From: Humulus lupulus
Taxonomy: Eukaryota; Streptophyta; Magnoliopsida; Rosales; Cannabaceae
Direction of reading: 5' to 3'
NCBI RefSeq assembly: GCF_963169125.1
Contig: NC_084795.1
Location: 259,403,042 to 259,467,041, forward strand
DNA: 64,000 bases
The notes beneath the pieces were generated by a model. That model saw nothing but the letters and a program-made list of their open reading frames with translations, had not been told where the DNA came from and made no database searches. A program made the position numbers and the translations under genes. Of this stretch, positions 44,691-56,200 are shown piece by piece; position 1 is the first letter of the stretch; every line of letters starts with the position of its first letter.

Positions 44691-46308
44691 GGATTCATCA
44701 AATCATCGCAATCGGCCCCCATAAAGATCCAAAGGAGTCACCTAGCTAATTCCAGAGATCTGGAATCGTTGAAGCATATCAGAGAGAACGAAAAATAAAG
44801 TACTTGGCAAGAAAGATCCGACCTCAAAATGCACCTAGCCATGTGCAAAATATGTGCCTAGCCTCGCAAGCTTCAACAGGCATCCCACCTTGCGCAAATT
44901 AGGTGTCCAACCTCGTGAAACTCCACAGGCACTTAGCCATGTGCAGAGCAAGCGCCTAGCCTCACGAGCACCAATTGGTGCTTGGCCAAGTGAGAAACAT
45001 GCACTTAGCCTTGCGACATACATATATATAAAAGTATTTATAATACATATATGTGAGAGTGGTGAACCTTACGAGACAACATTTGAATCTATAAGGACTA
45101 GCTACCCTTATAGAATCTAAAAAATTCAAAAGGCCCCTCAAAAGTGACCTAGTCACGGACAAACCCATCCTGTAAAGGGTCCACGTCGCAGAAGATGAAA
45201 GGGGAACCCAAAGAGATCCCCAAGTCTAGATCGACTGAGTCTCCTTACCAAGGGAAAAAGGGCCTTGAAAATAGGTGTTCGCAAGATTTCACAAGGACCA
45301 TCTCCTTACAAGGGTCCCGACTCGAGGAAATATCACCTCAAAATCCAAAAAAGGGTCTCAATGAAGACGCTTATGAAAATGGTCTCAAAGAAGACGCTTG
45401 CGAAAAGGGTCTCAAAGAAGACGCTTGTGAAAAGAGTCTCAAAGAAGACGCTTGCGAAAAAAGGTCTCACAGAAGACACTTGAAAAAAGGGTCTCGAAGA
45501 AGACGCTTGCAAAAATAGTACTATGCATAATGAAGAGAAGGACACTTCTCACACAAAATAAAATGCGTGCGCGAAAATATATAAAAGGTAGCGAGAACCC
45601 AAAGGGTCAACATATCCTTACGAGTAATCAAGGTGCACCAACAGACATGAATCACACGCAGTAGAGGGGTCCCAAAGGGAACCCTTTCAAAATAAAGCTA
45701 TTGACCACGAGGACTTGCGAAATTCCCTCACAAAAAAAAAGAGAGAATGGCTTGCTATTGCTATGCGAGATCCTCTTGCAAGGTGTGAGGTGTCTCGTTG
45801 CCTTGTTTCACCCTCCCTCAGCAAGACTACCCTCGACTTTATAGCTCAATTGGGCTCCATTCCTTCATTGGACATCTATATAAATGCCACCTTCAGAAAT
45901 AAATGAAGAATGAAGTCACAGAAACATAAAAGAAGGTTAAAATGCCTTGCACAGTGAGAGGGCCCTCACATAGCGAGACCAACTATAGCCTAGTGCTTCC
46001 AAACACTCTTGTCTAAATGTTTAACGTGCCCCTAAGCCTCATATAAGCCTTATCCTTGGAAGGAAGGACGATGAAGGCCTCGTGATGTCAACGGATGAAG
46101 CACGAAGGAAAGGTGTCAAGCCTCACCATGTGAGAGGGTCTCCCTGCGCGAGACTATCTCGCATAGCAAGGTCCTCATCACCCAATAGTGTTGAATGACA
46201 TCCTTCGTTGCTTTATATGCCTCACAGAATAATGCAAGTATCACACTCATGAAAAATAATTATAACATCATAATAAGTCTACAAGGACGTCTAAAGACCT
46301 CCTCATAG
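44691..46308 (+). other. Non-coding internal region of Gypsy-M
   Basis: The sequence downstream of gag contains phrases such as 'cctcgtgaaactccacaggcac' and 'gtgcctagcctcgcaagc', resembling the LTR minisatellite vocabulary. It also has a (TA)n run at 45022-45030 and a 27-bp tandem repeat (separate entry). No pol genes are seen. Confidence 0.6.
45355..45517 (+). repeat. 27-bp tandem repeat, 6 copies
   Basis: Units begin gtctca at 45355, 45382, 45409, 45436, 45464 and 45491, spaced 27 bases except one 28. In frame they encode a basic nine-residue repeat (VSKKTLAKR) or, in another frame, an acidic one (GLKEDACEK). The one-base slip at 45464 breaks either frame. Confidence 0.93.
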
Positions 46309-46320
46309 ACTAGGGGGCAA
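46309..46320 (+). other. Polypurine tract of Gypsy-M
   Basis: The run tagggggcaag lies immediately before the TGTGGATGCCC start of the 3' LTR. An 'agactagggggcaa' motif is a common polypurine tract in plant Gypsy elements. Confidence 0.65.
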
Positions 46321-46400
46321 GTGTGGATGCCCAAAATCCACCAAGGAAAAAAATCTTTGATCCCTGGTTGAAATACATGGCTAATGGTCACTTAGTCATG

Positions 46401-47876
46401 TGATAACTCTATATTTTAGAGTTGTTAATTGAGCTTTTGGACTTAAAAAGTTAGGTGAAATAGAGTGTTTGTGCTGTTATTGTGTGGTTTTAGTCACTTT
46501 GTCTCTTAACTTTGTTTGTGTAATTTGTTTTAATTAATGATAACTCTTGTGGAAAATAATGGAATTATGTTCTAAAAAGGTGGTATTATTTTGAAGGCAT
46601 AGCAAGAGGGTGCTTGGAAAGCTTAGTGAAGCATGCAGAAGGAAATCATATTAGAGCTGAAATTCTGGCTATTGTTGCAACATCAGTCAACTTTGCTGCA
46701 ACAAAGTATGGACAGTCAGCAACATAAAGTCTGCACACTTGGCATGTACTTAGATGAGGTGGAAAGGAGCTGCAAAACTCTGAAAAGGAACAGAATGTTG
46801 TCCCCCACGTGTAGAGAGAGAAGGAGAGAGTTTATACCCTTTGTGAGCCCAAAAAGAGATTATCTTCTACAACCCAAAAAAAATAGAGGAAGAGGGAGAG
46901 AACCAGCCGCCCAAGCTCCATTGAAGGGGTCTCCTCTGAATTTCTTTGAGCTGAATCATCAATAAGAGAAGAGGAAAAAGAAGGAAGCTAGAAGAAGAAG
47001 AGGATTAAGAGTTAGAAGACAAGAAGAGAATATCTCTATCAATTTGGCTTGTTTTTCTAAACTCAACTTTCATATAATTTTATTTTCTTTTTCTTCCTTC
47101 CTTGAACTCTTGAGATAATGCTGAATATTTATTGTGGTGACTTGGGTATTTTTACTATGACTTAAATTATTTGTGTTAGGGATATTGATGAACCTTAATT
47201 TGTAATTGCCCCCAAATTGTTGACTGTTTTATGAAATTTCTCTCTTGTTCAATTGAGCTATTTTTATTGTGCAAATCTCTTGCTTGGGAATGATCAACTT
47301 ATGTGAGAGACAAGCTAGTTTTAATTCCGGAAGGGTAAAAATTAGTGGAAATGCTTGATTGATGCATGTTGATACTTTTGTATTGATTAGTGAATAACTT
47401 AGGAATATTTTATTCACCTTGCAAACTTGAAGGATTGATGCTAGGAATTATGTTCTTGAAATTAAATTTAGCATAGGAATATGTGAATCTAATTGATGGA
47501 ATTTTAACATGAGCATTTGGAAAAATGGCATGTGCATTAAATTGGAAATCCTAGTTACAAGAGAACTTTGCTATGAACTTTGTTGCAACATCAGGGGCAA
47601 AACTACAAATTAGGGGGATTTGATATGCCTAACTGTTATCACCATAGTAATCGCAATTTGTCATTTTCTAGCTTTATTGTTAATCGCCTAAATTAATTAT
47701 CTTGTTTAATTATTTTTGTCCTTTAGTTTAATTGATTAGTCATAAAAAAAAGGGATAGTTAATTGCACCCTAAATTGTTTGATGATGATTTTTACAATAT
47801 TTGTTTGGCAATCCTTGAGGAGACGATAAAAATTACTTTCATTATATTACTTGTTCAACGATTGTGTACACTTGCA
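46401..47876 (+). mobile_element. Probable solo LTR inserted in Gypsy-M 3' LTR
   Basis: The AT-rich 1.48 kb block starts tgataactctat and ends ttgtgtacacttgca, and it differs in composition from the GC-rich LTR around it. The terminal phrases fit plant LTR ends (a gagacgataaaaattacttt tail). A TSD could not be read with confidence, so the ends may be off by some bases. The 110-codon frame at 46633 has no recognisable features. Confidence 0.5.
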
Positions 47877-48003
47877 CACACTTACGAAAATCTGCAACAT
47901 CATGCTATCGGGTCTCACGAGACCACATTCTAGCCAACACTCCCAAGTGCCCCGCAGGTCTCTGCCTTGCTGAAGATTCGAAGGCTCACGACACCCTTGT
48001 GTG

Positions 48004-49125
48004 TGTTAGGAAAATATTGTTTTGCCTCAATGGAAATGATTATAATATTACAACTCTATGCAATAATATTACAAGTAAATATAGATTGATTAAATAAGGT
48101 TACAACTCTATAACTGAAAATACAAATAAACTAAAGAAAGGAAGAAGATGATGATGAAGAAGAGAATAGTGAGAATACAACTCTAAGCAAAAGATTACAA
48201 GTAAAATAAAGTGTTTAGACCAAATGAAAAGATTACAACTCTTAGACAAAATATACAAGTAAATAGAACAAGAGAATAAGAAGAAAAGCAATAGAATAAA
48301 AGGAAGAACAGAAACACAATCAAACTCTCACTTACACAACCTAAGTGAAGATGATTGTGGATCACCAACTTGAACAAGGTTTAAAACATTTGTCCAAAAG
48401 CTTATTTCCCCCTAACTCAAGCACTAAGGGATCTCTCTCAGATTTTGGAAATGCTTTATGGAATTATCAAGCCTCATGGTGTTTCTAGCCAGGTGCTCTA
48501 GTGGATAGAAAAGTTGTGTCTTACAAGTGAGCTATAGGCTCCTATTTATAGAGTTTAGAGACACCCTTTGAATTTCAAATTCCACCAACCCCCATGGCTG
48601 TTACCAATGTTTAATTGGATTAATATGGAATTAAAAAAGAGATTTGAGAGTTATTTGGGTTTTTTGAGCCATTCAACAAATATTGAAAAAACTGAAAATT
48701 GGTCAGTTTTTTGGCCTATGGCCGCGGCCACTGAATGTTGGTGGCCGCGGCCATTGACCAATTTCAGCACAAAAAATTGTGCTGTTTTTCCAAACGGTTC
48801 CAAACCCTCCCAAATGATTTTGTAACTCCCAAAACACATTATTGGGGTTAAAATCATATCTCTAACAGCCATATCACATATGGCTTTATGAAATTCATCT
48901 CAATATTGTGTAACAACAATTTTACACAATAAAGGGTAATATTTGGAAGTTACAAATTTGTAACACCAAATATGTTACATTATTTGGATATATCTCATAT
49001 ATCTAAATATTGTAACTCTCTATTATATGTTACAATATGTGACACACTTTGTCACATTTATTTAATCTAAAACATTATATTATAATATAATATAATTTTA
49101 CATTATATTATAAAATAATATAACA
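48004..49125 (-). mobile_element. Copia-B family solo LTR with TSD GTGTG
   Basis: The 1122-bp LTR starts TGTTAGGAAAATAT and ends ATAATATAACA. An exact TSD gtgtg is at 47999-48003 and 49126-49130. It aligns throughout with the LTRs of Copia-B at 28184 and 36259, including the (-) TATA box at 48542-48550 and the ggccgcggcc island at 48720-48750. There is no internal region. Confidence 0.93.
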
Positions 49126-49312
49126 GTGTGTCTCGCGCCCCTGGGCCTTGCAAGGACCCCGCCTCGCACCCATGTGTCGGGCGTCCATGTGCCTCGTGAG
49201 ACCCTTTCGTGGTTGGCGACCCGAGTGACAAGCTCTTAGGAGTCATGCTCCCATGCGGCTCACGAGGCCTCCACCTCACTGAAGAATAGCACCCCTTGCA
49301 CCCAGGTGCAAC

Positions 49313-50133
49313 AAATCCTAGCGCCTCGTGCCAGGTCCCGCAAACACCACCTCAACCGCGCAGCAGGGCCTTGCGCCAAGTCCCGCGGACCCACCACATC
49401 GGCCGTGCAGCAGAGCCTCACACCAGGTCCCACAGACCCACCACCTCAGCCGCGTAGCAACGCCTTGCGCCGAGTCACGCGAACACCACCTTGGCCTCGC
49501 AGCAGTGCCTCACGCTAGGTCTCACAGACCCACCGCCTCGGTCGCGCAGCAGCGCCTCGTGCCAGGTCTCGCAGACCCATCACCTCAGCCACACAGCAGC
49601 GCCTTGCGCCAGGTCCTGCGGACCCACAACCTCGACCATGTAGCAATGCCTCGCACCAGGTTCTGCGGACCCACAACCTCGACCTCGCAGCAATGCCTCG
49701 CACCTAGTCCCGCCAACCCACCGCCTCGGCCTCGTAGCAGCGCCTAGCGCCAAGTCCCGCAGACCCACCCCTTCAATCGTGCAGCAGCGCCTCCCGCCAG
49801 GTCCCGCGAACCCATCACCTCAGCCGCACAGTAGCGCCTCGCGCCAGGTCCTACGAACACCACCTCGGCCATCCAGCAGGGCCTCGTGCCAGGTCTCGCA
49901 GACCTACCGCCTCGGCCGTGCAGTAGCGCCTCGCGCCAGGTCTCGCGGACCCCACATCGGTCGCGCAGCAGTGCCTTGCGCCAGGTCCCATAGACACCAC
50001 CTTAGGCGTGCTGCAGTGCCTCGCGCCAGGTCCCGCAGACCCACCACCTCGGCCACGCAGCAGTACCCCGTGCCAGGTCCTGCGGACACCACCTCGGTCA
50101 CGCAGCAGCGCCTCATGCCAGGTCCCGTGGACA
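49313..50133. repeat. 47-bp minisatellite in Gypsy-M 3' LTR, about 17 copies
   Basis: It has the same unit and position in the LTR as 41353-42435, but about five to six units fewer. The open frames on both strands (for example minus 49851-50486) are by-products of the repeat. Confidence 0.93.
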
Positions 50134-50799
50134 TGCCTCGCCATAGGCCCACAAGCCTTGTCACATGAGACGCCATGCCTTGTGCTCAAGGGTCCATGTG
50201 ATACCCCATATCTTGCCAAGATAAAGACCCGCGAAAGGCGCCTTGCCTCGCCATATCTTCCATGACAACCCATAAGTTCTACAACACTTAACCAAATGTA
50301 AGAAAGCCTGGTGAAAAGGTGTATCTTTGAAATAGGAAAAAGAACCATCAGGTACAAGGCATTCCCACGAGTACGGGATGTACGACCTTGAGGAGGACAG
50401 AGGCACGACTCTGACATTCGTACCCAACAAGTAGTGGAGGTACGACACAATACCAAGGCAGAAGTATTTTTGCAGACCCCTGACATTTACTGGAGCCGAC
50501 CACCATTCCTCCAACACCACTACCACTTACAGCCTGAATATGCAACTCCTTGTCTCTTCGGGACCTCAATGTCCCAAGAGCCATTAGACCACACCTATAA
50601 ATAGGGCCTCACTTCATCATTGAAGGTGGTTGGAAAATTCATTGTATACAGAGGTTATTAAACAACATATGGGTTTTTACTCCATTGTGGATCTGCATTT
50701 GTCCTTCCTCAAGTCTATTCTAAATTCTCATTTAGTTATTATCTTACTAAACTTTGTGTTTTCCGACCTAACTTCGTTGACGAGTTCTCACCGTCAACA

Positions 50800-51212
50800 A
50801 ATAACAAAAAATTTAAAAAATAAATAAATAAGATGAGGGTATTGTTCAAGTCAGAGTGGTGTGCCTGATGGATACGCGCGTAGGCACTGGTGCTGCGCGT
50901 AGGAAAGAGTGCGGATGCAGCTGTGGTGCATGCATGGCGCGCATGGGAGGTGTGCAGCCAGGCAAAAAAAATCGAAAATTTTTTGTGCAATTTTTTCAAA
51001 CCAAAACCGTTTTCTAATTAATTTTTACAAAGTTTTACATAAAATAAAGCATTCATAAAAATTAATGGCATAGAAAACACAACAAAATAACATAAAATTG
51101 CTAATAATTACATAAAACTCAATGTGCTTCATAAAAACATAAAATCCATCCAATTACTTAACACATCAAATAATTCAATTTTTAACATGTTCATGCATGA
51201 AAATAAAGATTG
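50800..51212 (-). other. Leader remnant of Copia-A copy 2
   Basis: Reverse complement of the start of copy 1's leader. The AT-rich part 50950-51200 aligns with 1-230 of the window, and the GC-rich (gcgcgta) patch at 50870-50940 corresponds to 229-260. No coding sequence. Confidence 0.8.
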
Positions 51213-51231
51213 CCAAAGGCTCTCATACCAG
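51213..51231 (-). other. tRNA-Met-like primer-binding site of Copia-A copy 2
   Basis: In element sense the sequence reads actggtatgagagcc directly after the 5' LTR. It matches the usual Copia primer site tggtatcagagc with one change. Confidence 0.75.
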
Positions 51232-51232
51232 T

Positions 51233-52652
51233 TGTAGGGAAAAACTTATTCAAGATCTTATTTATTTTCATGTAAATTGTTTATTAAACATATTAATATA
51301 AGAAAACCTAGAACATGTTTCTAAAATTGAATTTAAACAGAGATAATGATAAGAACACTTACATTATACACAGTGGAATGAATGAGTCATTCATTCAGTT
51401 TCTCTAACCCGTGTATCATTTCTGTCGCAGGGTATCACAAAGAAATTGAACCGTTCTTCAATTTTCTTTACAGCCTTCCAAAGTATCCTTAGAATCACCT
51501 AGACTAGAGTGGAAAATTCTCAACACATGAGATAGATACAATAAGAAGAAGAGATAAGAATATTGAGGCTTAGGAAAAGACTTTTGTTGTAGAGAGATTC
51601 TAAAACCCTAGAATATAAAAAATAGATTTTCAGATCGTCTCTTTGATCATCTGTTTTCAACTCTCACTTAACATTCCTTTTATAAGCTCAATTAGGTTAC
51701 TTATTTAATTAAAGAAAACAATAAAATAATAGTCAATTATCAGCCCTAGGTCGAAATTCCCATGGGTCATAGGCCCATGAAATTTCCCTTTTAATTATAA
51801 GCATGTTGGACTTAAAATCAAGACCCATATTATTTTCTATTGATTAATTAATTAAATAATTATTTAAATCTTTTATAAAATTAATTATTTATAATTTGAA
51901 CTTTGATTTAAACTTATTTATTAATTTAGACACCAATTTATCTTAATTAATAAATCTACCCTAATTTCTCTTTTCTTCTCTAAATCACATAAGTTTGTGA
52001 AACTATCCCAAATTGACCTGGTCAACTTTGATAATTCTAATTGATAATTAAATCAATTAATTGAGGCTATCTAGATGATTTTATCCAAGGTACAAGGGGA
52101 CCATGAGCCTATAAAATCAAGCTCCAATAAGTTATCATAAATCTAACAAATAAATTTACTAACTTATTAATTCCTCATGAGTCCACTAAAGACTCGGAAT
52201 TGCACTATTGAATTAATAGAACGCTCTATATGCAATATAGATACGTTATTAATTATCAATTTTTACAACCATAATTATCACTCAATCCTCTATAGACGGT
52301 CTACAATGAGATGAGACTAAAATACTGTTTTACCCTTCATTGTATTTTATCCTTAAAACACTTAGTTCCTTAATGATATTTTACTAAACTAATATTAATC
52401 ACTGAAATGAGATCTCTATCATTTAGCACCTTGAACCAAAATAAAAGAAAACCATCATTTTAATTCTTCATTAGAATCTATAGATGTTCATATCTATGAT
52501 TAATACTCCCACTCAATTATACTACCAAGTTCCCAAGATGTAAGTATGGGCTAGTCCGTAGGGTAAGTTGGTAACGAACAAGTCAAAGAACTCAAATAAT
52601 ACAATCAATTAGAATACTAATCACTCAGAATTGAGATTGAATTGACATATGG
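51233..52652 (-). repeat. 5' LTR of Copia-A copy 2, partial
   Basis: It begins on its 3' side with TGTAGGGAAAAACTT (reverse of AAGTTTTTCCCTACA) and aligns in reverse with 7956 back to about 6540. The last 440 bases (LTR start) are not found in the window; a Gypsy-like LTR takes over at 52653. Confidence 0.88.
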
Positions 52653-53224
52653 TGTAACACCCTACTTCCTTAGAGTCATTACTAAGTGAGTTTAAAAACG
52701 TGCATTTAACTCGCTGACCGAGGTTTTATGTCAAACAGTGTAATTAAGCCATAAACAGAGGAAAAACTTTAGAAATAATTCATTTCATTGAAAACCATGA
52801 AAGTTTAACACTTGGGATCCCAAATACAGTTTAGGAATATTTACAACTTATAAACTGAACCAAGTCAACTAAACGACAAAATCTAAGTTTATTTACAAAC
52901 ATCTCCCAAAATCCACTGGCTGTGGCAGCCAGGCTGGCCGAACATGTACACGCCGCTTCACGCCTGCTACACTCATGGTTGGTTGGCTTTCTCCTTACCG
53001 TTACCTGCACCACAGAGCATCTGTGAGCCGAAGCCTAGCAAGAAAACCCACAAACAGATAACATATGCAAAACATACACCAAGCATATAAACAGGCCATC
53101 GATAGGCTAAACACATACGGCCTAGCCGTCCCAGGTGCCTTACCAGACCCTGGGTTCACGGTCCACACCGTGAGGATATCCCAGGAAGAATAAGATTTTT
53201 AGCGGATTGTGGGAAAATACTATT
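52653..53224 (-). repeat. G-group Gypsy-like LTR fragment
   Basis: It starts TGTAACACCCTAC, is related to the reverse of 8200-8333, and holds the conserved gcaccacagagcatctgtgagcc box at 53007-53047. It stops where another LTR (tgtgatacccgagcc) begins near 53225. The frame at 52831-53013 is not a gene. Confidence 0.65.
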
Positions 53225-56200
53225 GTGATACCCGAGCCTAAGTATTAAGACCATAAGGTAGGTCTCCCTGAGACTTAGGATTTAGTCTCAAATATTTTTT
53301 ATGAATTTCCTCAATGGGTTTAAAAACAAATAAGGATCTTTAATCCTTACAAATAATTTTTAAAATGACCAAACTGCCTAAAATAATAATAATGAATTAT
53401 GAAGTGCCATAATTAATTCGAGTATATTGTATGGATAATTACAGTATTGGCTAAGCATAGCTGAATGATACATTGGAGGGTGAAATCTTGGTGAGAGCAA
53501 AGGACTCCAAGTAAGTCAACTTCTATTGTGTGGTTGCAACATGAAATGACTATTGTATTGTATGTTAGTATAGAGACACATGCACATATATACACTGTCG
53601 TAGAAAGTTTTCTTAGAGATGTTAGTCTAGTTGGTGCTAATTCAGAAAATATGACCGGTAGATATTCGTCATATTCTAGACGGTTGATCCCTGTCACTGT
53701 AATGACCTAGCTACTCTAGACTTTTGGACCATTAATGAAAACTATACATAAACACTAATTCTTAATAACACTTACAAGTGATAAGATCATAACTTTATTA
53801 AAACTTGAAAAAAAACAAAGGTCAAACTTACATAAAATTTAAGTTAGGATATGGGATCCCATTGTTTTAAAATCAAAACATGACATAATGATAATTAAAA
53901 AGAGATTTCATAATAAAATGCGGAAAAATACATATAAAAACCATAAGAAACAAAAAACTACATCCTCGAATCGAAACTCTCGGCTCTTTGAATCAATTAC
54001 GCCTCAATACACATTCCCCAAGCTTCCAAGAACCTTTCCCGCCACTAAAACTATTTTCCTGCACATATAAACAAAAATGAGTGAGCCTAATACCCAACAA
54101 GGAAAAATCTAACACATAGTCCATATACATAAATTTCATAAGAAACATAAAACATATCATAACACTTATGTCACATACATACTATAATGGCCATTATTAC
54201 TTGGGGTCCCATAAACTAAGCAAGTCATATGCCCATTAGATTAGTGGGGTCTTGCTAGCTAAGCAAGTCATATGCCCATAATCTATTTGGGGCTTGTTAG
54301 TCATATAGGTCATATGCCCAAGTCTACAATCATACTTAACATAACATATTACATAACATAAAATCATAAGATAACATATAAAAGCATATAACACATAAAT
54401 CCTATCCTATTTTCCTTACCAAAATAACCGGGATAAGAGAACTGATTTGGGACCTTGGAACACTCCTAAAAACCATTTATAATAGGGTGAGTATATTGAA
54501 AAAAAGGGATGAAAGTGATGAGGGAACTATACTATCAAAATATACTTACCAAAAGCTCAAGAACCTAGATTTCCTAACCAAGAATAGGAATAAGGTTAGA
54601 ATATGAGTAGAAGACTATGAGAACTTTAAAGAAAATAATACAGAAATGGACTAGAGTTTGGGATACCTTGAGTACTTCTATGATCAATCTAAACCTTGAA
54701 CCAAAATGTGAATAGAACCTTACTTCCCAAGTGTTTGGTAAGCTTATAGTGATCAAGCTTATAATTCCCAACCCAAGTGTTTTCACTCTCACACTAACCT
54801 AGCAACTTACAACCTCTGAACTTAGAGTAATAGATGAATAAATGGCTGGGTACTAGGTCCTATTTATAGAGTTTAGGAATGAAGAGATATTCATTTAACT
54901 TGAATAAAAATAATGGCTTTTTAAGTGAAAAACATTTGAATTATCGTTCAGCAGAGGCTGAAGACTCGTTCAAAAAGATGCTGGACTTATCAAGAGGTTG
55001 AAGGTTTGAATGGAGAACGTTTTTGAAAACTTTCAAAATATGCTGAGAGAGGCGATATATCGCCCCCTGTAGGCGATATATCGCCTGGGCCAGTATGCCC
55101 GAGGCAATCGTGCAACGTTTCGTGTTTTTCGTATCTTCGTGCTGCGATATATTGCCCCCTATAGCTGCGATATATTGGTATACGCTGAATATTTAAACAC
55201 GAAATTTCACATTTTTAGCTTAATTTAAATTGAGTAAACAACCTTGACTAAGCCTTCTAACATTTTCAAAGCTGCTGACTGACCCTAGGGTATTCAAATT
55301 TTAACCTTAATAGATTTATTCCCCAAAAATACTTAATCATTATTAAATATACACATGACATGTGCTATTATCTTATTGGGTCTTATCTAAACCTTATAAT
55401 ATAATAAATATTACCCTCAATATCAGTCATATTAATCAAACCTTAGGTTAAAATTAATATTCTTAAACTATAGGTTAAACTTAGAAAATCTACAAGTGTT
55501 ACTATGAGTGTCCAAATAAATCCCGGTTTGAACCAAAAATCCACAGTCATAAAGATAATACTATTATTACCATAATACTACTATCTAACTAGCTAAGTAA
55601 AGTTCTTGGACTCTACAGTCACACTGCTTGATTTTATTATGTCCGGTTCATTACCGCGACGTGTGGCCAAGAGGTGAGGATTGCTGGTTTAAACCTAGGG
55701 GCGCCAAAATGAATGGGACCTAGGGGCCCTCATGCATACTTAATCAGTGAACGGTTAGAACCAGAGCAAGTGCCCTGATAAGTTATTCCCGGATAGTAGC
55801 CGTGAATATTGGCCATTCAGTGAGAGTGCCTAGAGATACTAGGGGTAGCCAAGTTTGAGTGAGGTTGAACACCTTAGGGGCAACTGCTCACCAGCACCAC
55901 CGATTAACATAGAAGTCTTTGTAAAACCGTGTAACTTTTATTACACTCTTGGATAAGTAGTGATTCCCTAGGTAACTTGATGGTTACCCTTGTGAGGGAT
56001 TTACTCTTGGATAAGTAGCGATGCCCTAGGTAACACGATAGTTACCCTTGATGGGGATATTTATTGGCTAGATATTAGTGTTGAGACTCGGTTCTCTCTT
56101 ACAGATTAACATTTATGCTAGAGGGCATGTTATGCCCGAATTGTTGGAAGTTTTCGAGCGTTGGTCTCAAATTATATTGTGATATATTATATCTGCTTGC

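Larger units (their letters stand above)
41271..50799 (+). mobile_element. Gypsy-like, gag-only non-autonomous element Gypsy-M
   Basis: Two direct LTRs (41271-43075, truncated on its left; 46321-50799 with inserts) flank about 3.2 kb. That internal region has a primer site (tggcgctgtttgtggg at 43079), a broken Gypsy-type gag, and a polypurine tract (actagggggcaag). No protease, RT, integrase or RNase H is seen, so it depends on another element. The left edge is cut within the LTR and no TSD can be read. Confidence 0.8.
46321..50799 (+). repeat. 3' LTR of Gypsy-M with two inserts
   Basis: The LTR pieces are about 46321-46400, 47877-48003 and 49126-50799. They start TGTGGATGCCC and end CTCACCGTCAACA. 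A TATA box is at 50596-50604. It holds about 17 copies of the 47-bp unit. The pieces share LTR-style phrases (gtctcacgagacc, cctcgtgagaccc) across the inserts. Confidence 0.75.
26373..52652 (-). mobile_element. Copia-A retrotransposon copy 2, interrupted by nested insertions
   Basis: In reverse orientation the pieces are: 5' LTR 51233-52652 (itself cut on its right at 52653), primer site 51213-51231, leader 50800-51212, pol remnants 37463-39407 and 40835-41270, and 3' LTR 37411-37462 plus 26373-28183. Each piece is collinear with copy 1. Insertions account for 28184-37410, 39408-40834 and 41271-50799. Gag, protease and part of integrase (equivalent to about 300-3820 of copy 1) are missing at the 41271/50800 junction. 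Confidence 0.85.

Noticed and set aside
49851..50486. 211-codon minus-strand open frame
   Set aside because: It overlaps the second 47-bp array and the R region of the Gypsy-M LTR, and its counterpart in the 5' LTR is not conserved as a protein.
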